NCBI RefSeq assembly: GCF_900129405.1
Contig: NZ_FQVQ01000009.1
Span: forward strand, 53,767 to 117,766
DNA from: Flavobacterium fontis
Lineage (GTDB): Bacteria; Bacteroidota; Bacteroidia; Flavobacteriales; Flavobacteriaceae
DNA length: 64,000 bases
Direction of reading: 5' to 3'
Shown: positions 54,611 through 63,650 of the stretch, piece by piece
How the letters are laid out: every line of letters begins with the position of its first letter
How positions within the stretch are numbered: the first letter of the stretch is position 1
Position numbers and translations under genes: made by a program
Notes under the pieces: generated by a model
What the model was told of the DNA's origin: nothing
Seen by the model: only the letters and a program-made list of their open reading frames with translations
Database searches by the model: none

Positions 54611-55402
54611 ATGGCAAATAAAATAGACGTAAAAGAATTATTAGAGGCCGGTGTTCACTTTGGACACATGACCCGCAAGTGGGACCCCAACATGGCGCCT
54701 TACATCTACATGGAGCGCAATGGGATCCACATCATTAACTTGTACAAAACCGCAGCCAAAATTGAAGAAGCGAATGAAGCTTTGAAAAAAATCGCTGCCT
54801 CTGGTAGAAAAATCTTATTCGTAGCTACCAAAAAACAAGCCAAAGACATCGTAGCTGAAAAAGCAGCCGCTGTAAACATGCCTTACATCACCGAAAGATG
54901 GCCTGGAGGAATGTTGACCAACTTCGTAACGATTCGTAAAGCCGTGAAAAAAATGGCAACCATCGATCGTATGAAGAAAGACGGTACGTTCAACACCTTG
55001 TCGAAAAAAGAAAAATTACAAATCGATCGTCTTCGTGCTAAATTGGAGAAGAACTTAGGTTCTATCGCCGATATGTCAAGACTGCCTGCAGCCTTGTTCG
55101 TAGTAGATATCAAAGCCGAGCACATCGCGGTGAAAGAAGCTCACAAATTAAACATTCCAGTATTTGCAATGGTGGATACCAACTCTGACCCTCGTCAGGC
55201 AGATTACGTAATCCCCGCCAATGATGATGCTTCTAAATCCATCGAAAAAATTCTTTCTCTCGTTACGGCTGCCGTTCAAGACGGATTGTCCAACCGTACC
55301 AACGAAAAAGAAGCCGATGATGCTCCTGAAGTAGAAGAAACAGTTGAAGCAGTAGCCGCTCCTGAGGTTGCTGATACAACTGAAGCGACTACCGAAGAAT
55401 AA
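54611..55402 (+). CDS. rpsB: 30S ribosomal protein S2
   Basis: The 263-residue protein opens with LLEAGVHFGHMTRKWDPNMAPYIYMERNGIHIINL. It has the conserved ILFVATKKQAKDIVAEKA, ERWPGGMLTNF and VFAMVDTNSDP segments, and an acidic C-terminal tail (about 230-263) rich in Glu, Val and Ala. That tail is longer than in E. coli but common in Bacteroidota. It is followed by tsf after 124 bases containing a long hairpin. Confidence 0.98.
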   Translation: MANKIDVKELLEAGVHFGHMTRKWDPNMAPYIYMERNGIHIINLYKTAAKIEEANEALKKIAASGRKILFVATKKQAKDIVAEKAAAVNMPYITERWPGGMLTNFVTIRKAVKKMATIDRMKKDGTFNTLSKKEKLQIDRLRAKLEKNLGSIADMSRLPAALFVVDIKAEHIAVKEAHKLNIPVFAMVDTNSDPRQADYVIPANDDASKSIEKILSLVTAAVQDGLSNRTNEKEADDAPEVEETVEAVAAPEVADTTEATTEE

Positions 55403-55412
55403 ATAAAACACT

Positions 55413-55486
55413 AAATTCCAATGGAAGGATGCCAAATTCCTACGGTTTTTAGTAACCCGGAGTTTGGAATCCCGAAATTGGAATTT
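55413..55486 (+). promoter_or_regulatory. extended hairpin between rpsB and tsf
   Basis: A single coaxial hairpin of 74 bases. The outer stem is AAATTCCAAT with ATTGGAATTT (10 perfect pairs, 55413-55422 and 55477-55486), followed by a 4x4 internal loop GGAA/CGAA. Then come stem GGAT/ATCC, a 1x1 mismatch G/A, and stem CCAAATTCC with GGAGTTTGG (8 pairs plus one G-U). A capping loop contains GGTT/AACC. There is no T-run, so it is not an intrinsic terminator. It ends 40 bases before the tsf ATG. Confidence 0.6.
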
Positions 55487-55526
55487 AATTTTAAACGAAT
55501 TTTTTAATCAAAAAATAAAAAAAGAA

Positions 55527-56351
55527 ATGTCAACTATTACTGCGTCTGACGTAAACAAACTAAGAACCATGACCGGTGCCGGTATGATGGACTGTAAAAA
55601 AGCCTTGGTAGAAGCCGAAGGTGATTTTGACAAAGCAATTGAAATCCTACGTAAAAAAGGACAAAAAGTAGCCGCTAACCGTTCAGACCGTGAATCTACG
55701 GAAGGAGCTGTTATCGCTGCCGTAAATGGCGACCACACTTCGGGAGCTATCATTTCGTTGAACTGTGAAACCGACTTCGTAGGGAAAAATGAAGGATTCG
55801 TGAAGCTTGCCCAAGAATTGGCCGCTTTAGCGTTGAACTTCGAAACCAAAGAAGAGTTACTCGCAGCCGATTTCCACGGAATCACCGTGGGCGAAAAATT
55901 AATCGAACAAACCGGTGTTATCGGTGAAAAAATCGAAATCGGTTCTTTCGAACGTTTACACGGTGCCTTCGTAAACTCATACATCCACGCAGGAAACAAA
56001 ATCGCCACTCTAGTAGCGTTGTCTGCTAACGTAGCGGGTGCCGATGAAGCAGCTCGTAACGTAGCCATGCAAGCCGCGGCGATGAATCCTATCGCGTTGA
56101 ATGAAGACGGTGTAGATGCCGATACCATCGCTAAAGAAATCGAAATCGCAAAAGACCAATTGCGTGCGGAAGGAAAACCCGAAGCAATGTTAGACAATAT
56201 TGCCAAAGGAAAATTAAACCGTTTCTTCAAAGACAATACCTTGGTCAACCAAGATTATATTAAAGACAGCTCAATGAGTGTAAGTGCTTACGTAAAATCA
56301 GTAGAAGCTGGTCTTACCGTAACCGGATTCAAAAGAGCCGCTTTAGGTTAA
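55527..56351 (+). CDS. tsf: translation elongation factor Ts
   Basis: The 274-residue protein starts at the ATG at 55527 (MSTITASDVNKLRTMTGAGM). An in-frame extension to 55464 crosses the hairpin and is rejected. The UBA-like N-terminal domain has the CKKALVEAEGDFDKAIEILRKKG motif, and the core keeps the NCETDFVGKNEGF segment that contacts EF-Tu. It recycles EF-Tu-GDP to EF-Tu-GTP. The rpsB-tsf order is universal, and a strong terminator follows. Confidence 0.98.
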   Translation: MSTITASDVNKLRTMTGAGMMDCKKALVEAEGDFDKAIEILRKKGQKVAANRSDRESTEGAVIAAVNGDHTSGAIISLNCETDFVGKNEGFVKLAQELAALALNFETKEELLAADFHGITVGEKLIEQTGVIGEKIEIGSFERLHGAFVNSYIHAGNKIATLVALSANVAGADEAARNVAMQAAAMNPIALNEDGVDADTIAKEIEIAKDQLRAEGKPEAMLDNIAKGKLNRFFKDNTLVNQDYIKDSSMSVSAYVKSVEAGLTVTGFKRAALG

Positions 56352-56373
56352 TTACTAATTCACCCAAAATACA

Positions 56374-56405
56374 AAACCCGATGCTTACCGTATCGGGTTT
56401 TTTTT
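56374..56405 (+). terminator. intrinsic terminator after tsf
   Basis: Stem CCCGAT, loop GCTTACCGT, stem ATCGGG, preceded by four A and followed by eight T, 22 bases after the tsf stop. Confidence 0.9.
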
Positions 56406-56497
56406 ATAAGGAGCATCACGCCCCTGCCCAGTACCACTCCCCTCCCGTTTTCGCCTTTATCCCCGAAGGGTCGGGGGATATCGGCTCTACCGGGGCT

Positions 56498-56537
56498 AAA
56501 AAGAAACCCCGCTGTACTGTACACAATCCAACGGGGC
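56498..56537 (-). terminator. probable terminator after the M3 peptidase gene
   Basis: On the minus strand: stem CCCCG, a 20-base loop with internal GTAC pairing, stem CGGGG, then TTTCTTTTT. It lies 9 bases after the stop codon. The long loop lowers confidence. The remainder of the gap (56406-56497) is GC-rich, with a CCCCGA-AGGG-TCGGGG hairpin at 56461-56476. Confidence 0.5.
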
Positions 56538-56545
56538 TTACGGTT

Positions 56546-58657
56546 TTATTTCACTGGAAAATTACGAGCCCGCATCAAGGCCGCCGTGCTCGCCTTCTTC
56601 CCTCTAAACTTCGGATAGGCCTCTTCGGGATCCAAGGTGTTCCCTACTTTAAATACGTAGTCCAACAATCGCTTTGCTACCACAGGATCATACAAGCCTT
56701 TGCCATCAACCGTAAACGCCTCCGTCGCATCGGCACTGATCACATCCGCCCACAAATAGCCATAATAACCCGCCGCATAATCATCGCCTGAGAAAATATG
56801 CCCAAACTGCGGAATGCGATGGCGCATTACAATTTCCTTCGGCATACGCAACGCCTTCAACGCCTCGGCCTCAAAAGTCTTTGGGTCAATTTCTGGATTT
56901 TCCAACAAATGCAGCTGCATGTCTACCAACGCACTCGACAAAGTTTCTACCGTAGAAAAACCTTCGTTAAACGTGGCCGCAGCCTCCAAGCGCTCCACCA
57001 ACGCCATGGGCATCGGAGCACCCGTTTGGTAATGCAACGCAAAACGATTCAACACCTCGGGCGTCGACAACCACCGCTCCAAGATCTGCGACGGAAACTC
57101 TACATAATCCCGGGGCGTATTGGTACCCGATAACAAGGGATAATTCACATCCGAACACAGGCCGTGTAACGCATGGCCAAACTCGTGAAACAACGTATTG
57201 GCATCATCCCACGAAATCAAAACAGGCTCTCCCGGCTTCCCTTTGATAAAATTACAGTTGTTGGACACCAACGTTAACACCTCCCCGTCAAAACGACTCT
57301 GATCGCGGTAGGCCGTCATCCATGCCCCCGAACGCTTTCCTTTTCGAGCGTAGGGATCAAAATACCACAACCCCACTACCTTTCCCGTCGACTTTTTGCG
57401 CACCTCCCACACCCGCACATCGGGATGAAAAACGGGCACATCAGTCACCGGCGCAAAGGTCAAATCAAAAATCGTCTCAGCCACCCAAAACATGCCTTCG
57501 CGTAAGGGCTCCAACTGCATATACGGTTTGATTTCATTGGCGTCTACCGCATATTTTTCTTTGCGTACTTTTTCGGCATAATAGCGGTAATCCCAGGGTT
57601 CCAACGCAAAGGTGCCACCCTCCGCCGCGATCAATTGTTGCATCGCCTTCACATCATCTTGGACTTTCAACAAAGCGGGCTCCCATACCGAAAGCATCAA
57701 ATCCAACGTGCGCTGGGGTTGCTTCGCCATGGTATTCGATAAACTCCAATGCGCAAACGTAGGAAAGCCCAATAATTTTGCTTTTTCAGCACGCAACTTC
57801 AAAATCGCAACCACCGTTGCATTATTGTTGTAGGCATTGGCATTATCGCCGCGGTTTACAAACAACTGAAAGGCTTTCTCCCGCAACGACCGCTGGGAAG
57901 AAAAGGTAAGAAACGGCTCAATCGACGAACGTGTATTGGCAATACATCCCAATGCCTTCAGTTGCCGTTCTTGGGCTTCTTGACGCGCAGCATCGGCCAA
58001 TTCTTGGGGTAATCCCGCAAAATCGGCTTCGGTTTCCAATAGTAAATACTGTTGGTTCTCATCGGCCAATTGATTTTGACTGAATTGCGTAAACAATCCG
58101 GCCAAAGCCTTGTTAATCGCAGCAATGCGCTGTTTACTTTTGGCATTGGCCAGCGCCCCCTCTTTGACAAACTGGGCGTAATACGTTTGCACCAACCGCT
58201 TTTGTTCGGGAGTTAATTTGTCCATTTCTTTTCCATTATGAACGGCTGCAATTCGCGTAAACAACGCCGCGTTCTGGTATATCGCACTGCTCATTTCTGA
58301 GAACTTTGGTGCCATTTCCAATTCAATGGTTTCAAAATCAGGAGTATTTAAGTTGGCACTGTACAATTCAAACACGGCACGCACCCGCTGGTACGTTTTC
58401 CCCGCGCGTTCCAAAGCGACTATCGTATTCGCAAAGGTCGCTGGCGCTTTTTGTTGCGCAATGGCATCAACCTCGCGCAATCGTTCGGCTATCGCCTGCG
58501 TAATGGCAGGTTTGAAATCAGACAGCGAATAGGTGCCAAAAGCGGGAACCCCACCATAGTTCCCTTTCCAAGGTTGTAAAAGCGGATTGGCGGTTTGTTG
58601 GGCTTCACTCGTATACATGGGCAAGGTGATCAAAAGTAATCCTACTATTTTTTTCAT
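56546..58657 (-). CDS. M3-family zinc metallopeptidase (peptidyl-dipeptidase Dcp-like)
   Basis: From the ATG at 58657 the product is 703 residues with a signal peptide (MKKIVGLLLITLPMYTSEAQ). The M3 peptidase signature NTLFHEFGHALHG, with HEFGH binding zinc and the downstream Glu in the TPRDYVEFPSQ segment, is intact. The N-terminal helical half (NPLLQPWKGNYGGVPAF) is typical of Dcp/oligopeptidase A. It cleaves short peptides, probably in the periplasm. Two other ATGs upstream (58666 and 58705) are possible, but a -7 promoter box at 58673-58680 excludes the longest form. Confidence 0.94.
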   Translation of the reverse strand: MKKIVGLLLITLPMYTSEAQQTANPLLQPWKGNYGGVPAFGTYSLSDFKPAITQAIAERLREVDAIAQQKAPATFANTIVALERAGKTYQRVRAVFELYSANLNTPDFETIELEMAPKFSEMSSAIYQNAALFTRIAAVHNGKEMDKLTPEQKRLVQTYYAQFVKEGALANAKSKQRIAAINKALAGLFTQFSQNQLADENQQYLLLETEADFAGLPQELADAARQEAQERQLKALGCIANTRSSIEPFLTFSSQRSLREKAFQLFVNRGDNANAYNNNATVVAILKLRAEKAKLLGFPTFAHWSLSNTMAKQPQRTLDLMLSVWEPALLKVQDDVKAMQQLIAAEGGTFALEPWDYRYYAEKVRKEKYAVDANEIKPYMQLEPLREGMFWVAETIFDLTFAPVTDVPVFHPDVRVWEVRKKSTGKVVGLWYFDPYARKGKRSGAWMTAYRDQSRFDGEVLTLVSNNCNFIKGKPGEPVLISWDDANTLFHEFGHALHGLCSDVNYPLLSGTNTPRDYVEFPSQILERWLSTPEVLNRFALHYQTGAPMPMALVERLEAAATFNEGFSTVETLSSALVDMQLHLLENPEIDPKTFEAEALKALRMPKEIVMRHRIPQFGHIFSGDDYAAGYYGYLWADVISADATEAFTVDGKGLYDPVVAKRLLDYVFKVGNTLDPEEAYPKFRGKKASTAALMRARNFPVK

Positions 58658-58672
58658 GAATCTCATTTTAGC

Positions 58673-58680
58673 CAAATATA
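58673..58680 (-). promoter_or_regulatory. -7 promoter element for the M3 peptidase
   Basis: The minus strand reads TATATTTG (TAnnTTTG). Transcription would begin about 58668, roughly 11 bases before the chosen ATG. No -33 TTG is visible. Confidence 0.5.
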
Positions 58681-58739
58681 AAAAATCTCGGACGATTCTT
58701 TTCATGAAGCGGTGCTAATTTATACCTCAGGACTTCCCG

Positions 58740-58767
58740 TTGTGGCTCACTTTTTTACCTATATTTG
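58740..58767 (+). promoter_or_regulatory. promoter of the TraB/GumN-yhhQ-tag unit
   Basis: TTG, a 17-base spacer, then TATATTTG, both matching the Bacteroidota consensus. It ends 22 bases before the GTG at 58790. Confidence 0.65.
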
Positions 58768-58789
58768 ACAGAACCAAAAAAAATACCTC

Positions 58790-61700
58790 GTGAAATTACT
58801 TATTCGCCTTTTGTGGGTTGTCGGCGCCGTAGCCTATGCCCAAACCCCTGTAGAAAAATCACTTTTATGGGAAATCTCAGGAAATGGACTCGCTAAGAAA
58901 TCCTACCTCTACGGTACTTTTCATGTCAACGAAAAGATCTCCTACCACCTGCCCGACGATTTTTATACCCACCTTTTAAATGCCGACATCGTAAGCAACG
59001 AGAGCAATCCTGAAACATGGAATTCCATCTTTGACTTGCTCTACAATTCCATGGCAAGAACGTTAAAGGATAGTAAAAATCCATTTGACCTGGAACCCAT
59101 TACCCAAAAACAATTGATACAACTCTTCAATACCCGCAATTTCCTCAAAGAGATGTCATCGGTCAACAACGGCCCCAAAAGCGACTACGAAGAAAATACG
59201 GTGTTGGATATGTTCATTTTTCAAACTGCCAAAAAACACGGTAAAAAAATCGTTGGCTTGGAAGATGCCAAAAAATCGGTAATCAATCTTATTCAAACCA
59301 CACGCGCCGAACTCGAAAAACAAATGAAAGCGATGGAGGATGGCGGTACAACGGTTGAAGCACGGCGCAATGCTCTCAACAAACTCCTCAAAGGCCGCAC
59401 AGAAGAAGCCGCCCTCAAAGATTTTTACCGCGATAAAGATATTGTCATGCTCGATTCGTTGAGCAAACTAAGCGCCACTCCCGGCAACCACAAAGCCATG
59501 ATTATCGACCGCAACTACATCATGACCCGTAGCATCGACTCGTTGGCCCGCCAAGGGAGTTTGTTTAGTGCCGTGGGAGCCGCCCATTTGGCAGGAAAAG
59601 AAGGAATACTGCAATTGTTGCGCAACAAAGGATATTCGGTGAATCCCGTCAACAGCACCACTACCCAAGCGGGACGCGATCGGAAAAAATCCCTTGAAAA
59701 CTTGGTGGTTCCTCCCGTAGTGAAAACTGTCAAAACCAGCGACGGACTTTTTCAATACCCCGAATTGGAAATGACGATTGAAATCGAAACCATGGTGAGC
59801 TCCCTCGACCTAGCCAACGGTGCCTTTCTCAACATGAACCGTATTCCGTTGAATAATTTCTTGCAAAAACGCAAAAATTACCTGCACCCGCAAGCTATTG
59901 ACAGTCTCACCTTCGAATTTGTCCCCGGCGACATTCAAGAGAAAAAACAAAGCACCGTAGGCGCCATCACCCGCTATGACCTCCTAAGCAAACTGAAAAA
60001 CGGCAACTTCCAACGCTACCGCATTTACCTGACTCCACTGGAAGCAATTAGTATTTCTCTTTCTGGGGTAGGCGATTATGCACAAAAAATGGAGGGCCGT
60101 ATTTTCAATACCATTCAACTCCCTTCGCTACCCGCTGGATGGAAAACCAAAACACCCGTAAATGGGGGGTTCCAAGTACAACTCCCCGCGTATTGCGCCA
60201 CCTACAGTGATAGTGAAAATGCCAAAGGACCGCTGCTGTGGCAAGCTTATGACACCACCGACCAAAGTTATTACCTCGTCGTTGAAAAACAACTTGGGGA
60301 AAGCTTCACATCGACCAACGGCTGGTTTTTGCATTCACGGTTACACAACGAATTCTACATGCAACAAAAGCTGCCCGAAATCGCACAGTTTACCGACTAC
60401 ACAAAAACTACGTTTGAATCGTTTACTCAAAATGAACATCATAACTACCGTTTAAAATCGGTGGTACATGGGGACAAATGTTACCTTCTCATTGCGGTCG
60501 ACGCCCCCGAAGCACAAGCGCGTAAATTCTTCAGCTCGTTTACGCTTGCACCATTTACCCCCGAAAAAACCACCGTATACCATTCCAAAAAAGGAAAATT
60601 CACCATTGAAATTCCCGAAAAAGTTAACGATGCCGCCATCCATGGATTGAATTTTGCCAGTGCAGTTTTCAATAATTTGGTAGGCGATGAAGAAGATGAT
60701 TTCTATGGAGGCGATACGTTTACTTCGCGCAACGGACACGCTCTTGAAATCAGTGAAACTACGTTTGACCGTTACGAAAGTTGGCTTCCCGCCGATTCGT
60801 TGAAAACAAAACTTCTCAATCGTTTTACTCGTGAATTCAAACCCCGCACCTTTAAATACGAGCTACAAGAAACCGAGTGGAATAATTACGTTCCCACCTA
60901 TGAACCCCAAGAGGTGGTCTTACACGATTTTAGTTACAACCCCACCACACAAACCGCAGTTTTCGACGCACTAGTGGCAGCACCTCATGCGCTACACGCC
61001 GAAAAGATTCGGGTCATCACCACCCCCGAGCGACAGCTAACGCTAAAAACCATGGTGCCGTATCCATACGCCCAAAACCTCCCCTTTGTCGAAAAGGCAT
61101 TTAGCAGCTTTACCCTCGACCCTTCCGACAAGCCGTTGCCACCCAACGACCGATTGCAGCTCTTTTTTGACGAAGTGAAAAGCGAAACCGATTCGATTCG
61201 CAACCAAGCCCTCGACGACATGGATGGATTGACGCTCACCGATAGCGACGCCGCACGTTGGATACAATGGATGCAGAGCTATGCCTTTAGCAACGATGAA
61301 GAAATTTACAAAGACCAAGCCTATGAGTTGTTGCGCGGACTCAAAGCGCCCGAAATTTTACCGTTTTTGGAACAAGCCTACCGCAACCCAAAAGCCTATT
61401 CCTCAGAGCGCATGACGATTTTGGATGTGATGAGTGAAAACCCAACACCTGCAGTATATGAAAAAATTGCCGAATTAATGGCTTTTGACTTACCCCTACC
61501 CGACAATGCCGAGCGTATTGAGGAGGTGTTCAACACTTTCAAAAACTACCCCGACGCAAGTGCTGTGCTGTATCCTGGCATTTTAAAACATTATGCCATC
61601 GACGAGTACAAAGCGCCTCTTATCGACTGGTGTGCCCATTTACTACACCTAAAAAAAATCGACCCTAAAAAACTGGGAAGCTTCCAAAAAGTAGTACTCG

Positions 61701-62446
61701 CCGACGCAAAATTGGAACAAAAGCGACTACAAAGTATACTCGAAGAAAAGACCAAAACCGCGAAAATGCATGCCAAAGATGAGGATTATATCGAGTATGT
61801 AGAAGAAAGCGACGAAATCCCATACGCCTCGTTTTACCAGTACGTGAGTGTCCTCAAAGCGATCGCCAACAAAAAAGCAGAAGTCTTGATACAGGAAGCC
61901 TATGCGATGGATATTCCCGAGATGCAATTGGAATTCTTAGCCGATGACATCCAGCAAGGACGCGCCACCGCAGTGCAAATCGACAGTGCCTTAGCCCAGC
62001 CCAAACTGCGCTTTAAAACGCTGGTAATGCTCAGCCGTATCGACACGTACAATAAGCGACAAACCCTCACCGATGACCAAATTGCAGAAGCCGCCATGCG
62101 CGTTTTTGACGAGGTAGCCGACGACGAACCCGTACAGTTTTTGGAAAAACAAACCCTCAATTACGAAGGACATACGCTGCAATGCTATTTTTACGAATCG
62201 CAACCGCAAAAAGACGGCAAACCCAACGGAGCCAAAATATTCCATGCTATGCTGTTTTTGGTGCGCGATGGAAAAATTGTCCCCCACGTATATTTCTCCC
62301 CCGTAGTGGAAGAAATCGACGAGGAAAATACGGCCGAAAAGCTTAAAACGATCATCATTCAAGAGAGCTTAAACCGCCAGTATGATTACGCAAAATTCCG
62401 CAAAAACAATCCGTTACTCCCTGACTTTTCTAACTTCGAAGAATAA
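58790..62446 (+). CDS. large secreted protein with N-terminal TraB/GumN domain
   Basis: The 1218-residue protein starts at GTG (58790) with a signal peptide (MKLLIRLLWVVGAVAYAQ). Residues about 25-290 form a TraB/PrgY/GumN domain: SYLYGTFHVNEK with the GTxHV motif and the closing VGAAHLAGKEGILQLLRNKGY. The family is proposed to be metal-dependent proteases, mostly by structure. The remaining 900 residues are unusual. Two segments end in similar words, KFFSSFTLAPF (about 595) and KAFSSFTLDPS (about 778), suggesting a duplicated domain. Residues about 810-1100 are helical and HEAT-like. Most GumN proteins are near 300 residues. It is directly followed by yhhQ with no gap. Confidence 0.82.
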   Translation: MKLLIRLLWVVGAVAYAQTPVEKSLLWEISGNGLAKKSYLYGTFHVNEKISYHLPDDFYTHLLNADIVSNESNPETWNSIFDLLYNSMARTLKDSKNPFDLEPITQKQLIQLFNTRNFLKEMSSVNNGPKSDYEENTVLDMFIFQTAKKHGKKIVGLEDAKKSVINLIQTTRAELEKQMKAMEDGGTTVEARRNALNKLLKGRTEEAALKDFYRDKDIVMLDSLSKLSATPGNHKAMIIDRNYIMTRSIDSLARQGSLFSAVGAAHLAGKEGILQLLRNKGYSVNPVNSTTTQAGRDRKKSLENLVVPPVVKTVKTSDGLFQYPELEMTIEIETMVSSLDLANGAFLNMNRIPLNNFLQKRKNYLHPQAIDSLTFEFVPGDIQEKKQSTVGAITRYDLLSKLKNGNFQRYRIYLTPLEAISISLSGVGDYAQKMEGRIFNTIQLPSLPAGWKTKTPVNGGFQVQLPAYCATYSDSENAKGPLLWQAYDTTDQSYYLVVEKQLGESFTSTNGWFLHSRLHNEFYMQQKLPEIAQFTDYTKTTFESFTQNEHHNYRLKSVVHGDKCYLLIAVDAPEAQARKFFSSFTLAPFTPEKTTVYHSKKGKFTIEIPEKVNDAAIHGLNFASAVFNNLVGDEEDDFYGGDTFTSRNGHALEISETTFDRYESWLPADSLKTKLLNRFTREFKPRTFKYELQETEWNNYVPTYEPQEVVLHDFSYNPTTQTAVFDALVAAPHALHAEKIRVITTPERQLTLKTMVPYPYAQNLPFVEKAFSSFTLDPSDKPLPPNDRLQLFFDEVKSETDSIRNQALDDMDGLTLTDSDAARWIQWMQSYAFSNDEEIYKDQAYELLRGLKAPEILPFLEQAYRNPKAYSSERMTILDVMSENPTPAVYEKIAELMAFDLPLPDNAERIEEVFNTFKNYPDASAVLYPGILKHYAIDEYKAPLIDWCAHLLHLKKIDPKKLGSFQKVVLADAKLEQKRLQSILEEKTKTAKMHAKDEDYIEYVEESDEIPYASFYQYVSVLKAIANKKAEVLIQEAYAMDIPEMQLEFLADDIQQGRATAVQIDSALAQPKLRFKTLVMLSRIDTYNKRQTLTDDQIAEAAMRVFDEVADDEPVQFLEKQTLNYEGHTLQCYFYESQPQKDGKPNGAKIFHAMLFLVRDGKIVPHVYFSPVVEEIDEENTAEKLKTIIIQESLNRQYDYAKFRKNNPLLPDFSNFEE

Positions 62447-63100
62447 ATGTTTCAATCCCGTAAAGATTTCGTCTATATCGTCTTAGCCGGCATTTTTATC
62501 ACCAATGCCTTGGTGGCCGAACTCATTGGGGGCAAACTCATCTATGTGGGACAAGCCGTGATGAGTTTGGGAATCCTCCCGTGGCCCGTTGTTTTTGTCA
62601 CCACCGACCTCATCAACGAGTATTTTGGAGAAAAGGGTGTTCGCAAACTCTCCCTGCTCACAGCCTCCCTGATTGGGTATACCTTTGTGTTGCTGTTCAT
62701 CGGACTCCAAATTCCCGCTGTTAAAGGCGACGGATTGGTCACCGACAGTCAATTTACAGCCGTCTTCGGGCAAAGTATGTTGATCATTGTGGGAAGTATT
62801 ACCGCGTTTTTGGTCTCCCAATTGATCGATGTTACGATTTTTCATTTTGTCAAAAACCGAACGGGCAATCGCATGATTTGGTTGCGCAGTACTGGCTCGA
62901 CCGTGATCTCGCAACTCTTCGATAGTTTTATCGTACTGGGTATTGCCTTTTGGCTTCCCGGCAAAATGACTACCGAAACCTTTATCCTCTCGGCGCTGAC
63001 AGGCTATTCGGTTAAATTGGGAATTGCCATTTTGCTGACCCCACTGATTTATGTAGGCCATTCGTTAATTGATTCCTATTTGAAAAAAGATGGACAGTAA
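62447..63100 (+). CDS. yhhQ: queuosine precursor transporter (YhhQ/VUT family)
   Basis: The 217-residue inner-membrane protein has six or seven helices. The VUT_1 pattern is clear: a start helix with NALVAELIGGKLI, the motif VVFVTTDLINEYFGEKGVRKLSL, and the later ITAFLVSQLIDVTIFHFVK and STVISQLFDSFIVLGIAF. E. coli YhhQ imports preQ0/preQ1 for queuosine synthesis. Together with queG at 20517 this supports queuosine metabolism here. The start ATG abuts the stop of the preceding gene, and the 3' end overlaps tag by 11 bases. Confidence 0.92.
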   Translation: MFQSRKDFVYIVLAGIFITNALVAELIGGKLIYVGQAVMSLGILPWPVVFVTTDLINEYFGEKGVRKLSLLTASLIGYTFVLLFIGLQIPAVKGDGLVTDSQFTAVFGQSMLIIVGSITAFLVSQLIDVTIFHFVKNRTGNRMIWLRSTGSTVISQLFDSFIVLGIAFWLPGKMTTETFILSALTGYSVKLGIAILLTPLIYVGHSLIDSYLKKDGQ

Positions 63101-63650
63101 AATCCGTTGCGGCTGGTGCGAGAAAGACGATTTGTACCGCGCCTATCACGATAACGAATGGGGGCGCCCTGTACGGGATGACCATACCATGTTTGAATTT
63201 TTAATCTTAGAAACCTTTCAAGCGGGTCTGAGTTGGTACACGGTATTGGCCAAACGGGAACACTTTCGCAAGGCCTTTGATCATTTTGATTTTGAAAAAA
63301 TAAGCCAATACGACGAAGCCAAAGTGCAAGCCTTAATGCAGGACGCGGGCATCATTCGCAACCAACTTAAAATACGAGCTGCCATCACCAACGCGCAAGC
63401 TTATCGCAAAGTGCGGGAAGAGTTTGGTTCCTTTTGCGACTACTTTTGGACGTTCACTGGGGGCATTCCCATCGACAATGCACCCGCCACGCTACGCGAC
63501 ATTCCCGCCTCGACGCCCCTCTCCGACGCCATCAGCAAGGACCTCAAAAAACGAGGCTTCAAGTTTGTAGGCACCACCGTTGTCTACGCTCACATGCAAG
63601 CCACAGGGATGGTGAATGATCATTTGATTTCGTGTTGGAGGAGGAAATGA
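63090..63650 (+). CDS. tag: DNA-3-methyladenine glycosylase I
   Basis: The 186-residue protein removes 3-methyladenine from alkylated DNA. The zinc ligands are all in place: C7 (RCGWC), H20 (YHDNEWG), H178 and C182 (NDHLISC), with the same H-x3-C spacing as E. coli Tag. The substrate-binding region FLILETFQAGLSWYTVLAKR carries the conserved glutamate. It overlaps yhhQ by 11 bases, so the three genes from 58790 form one transcription unit. No terminator hairpin is evident directly after it. Confidence 0.96.
   Translation: MDSKIRCGWCEKDDLYRAYHDNEWGRPVRDDHTMFEFLILETFQAGLSWYTVLAKREHFRKAFDHFDFEKISQYDEAKVQALMQDAGIIRNQLKIRAAITNAQAYRKVREEFGSFCDYFWTFTGGIPIDNAPATLRDIPASTPLSDAISKDLKKRGFKFVGTTVVYAHMQATGMVNDHLISCWRRK

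Noticed and set aside
55508..56248. Antisense open frame of 246 codons across tsf
   Set aside because: Shadow of tsf: composition follows the codon pattern of the opposite strand, there is no recognisable family, and tsf is certain.
62483..63061. Antisense open frame of 192 codons across the yhhQ gene
   Set aside because: Shadow of a clear transporter gene; polar, low-complexity translation with no promoter.
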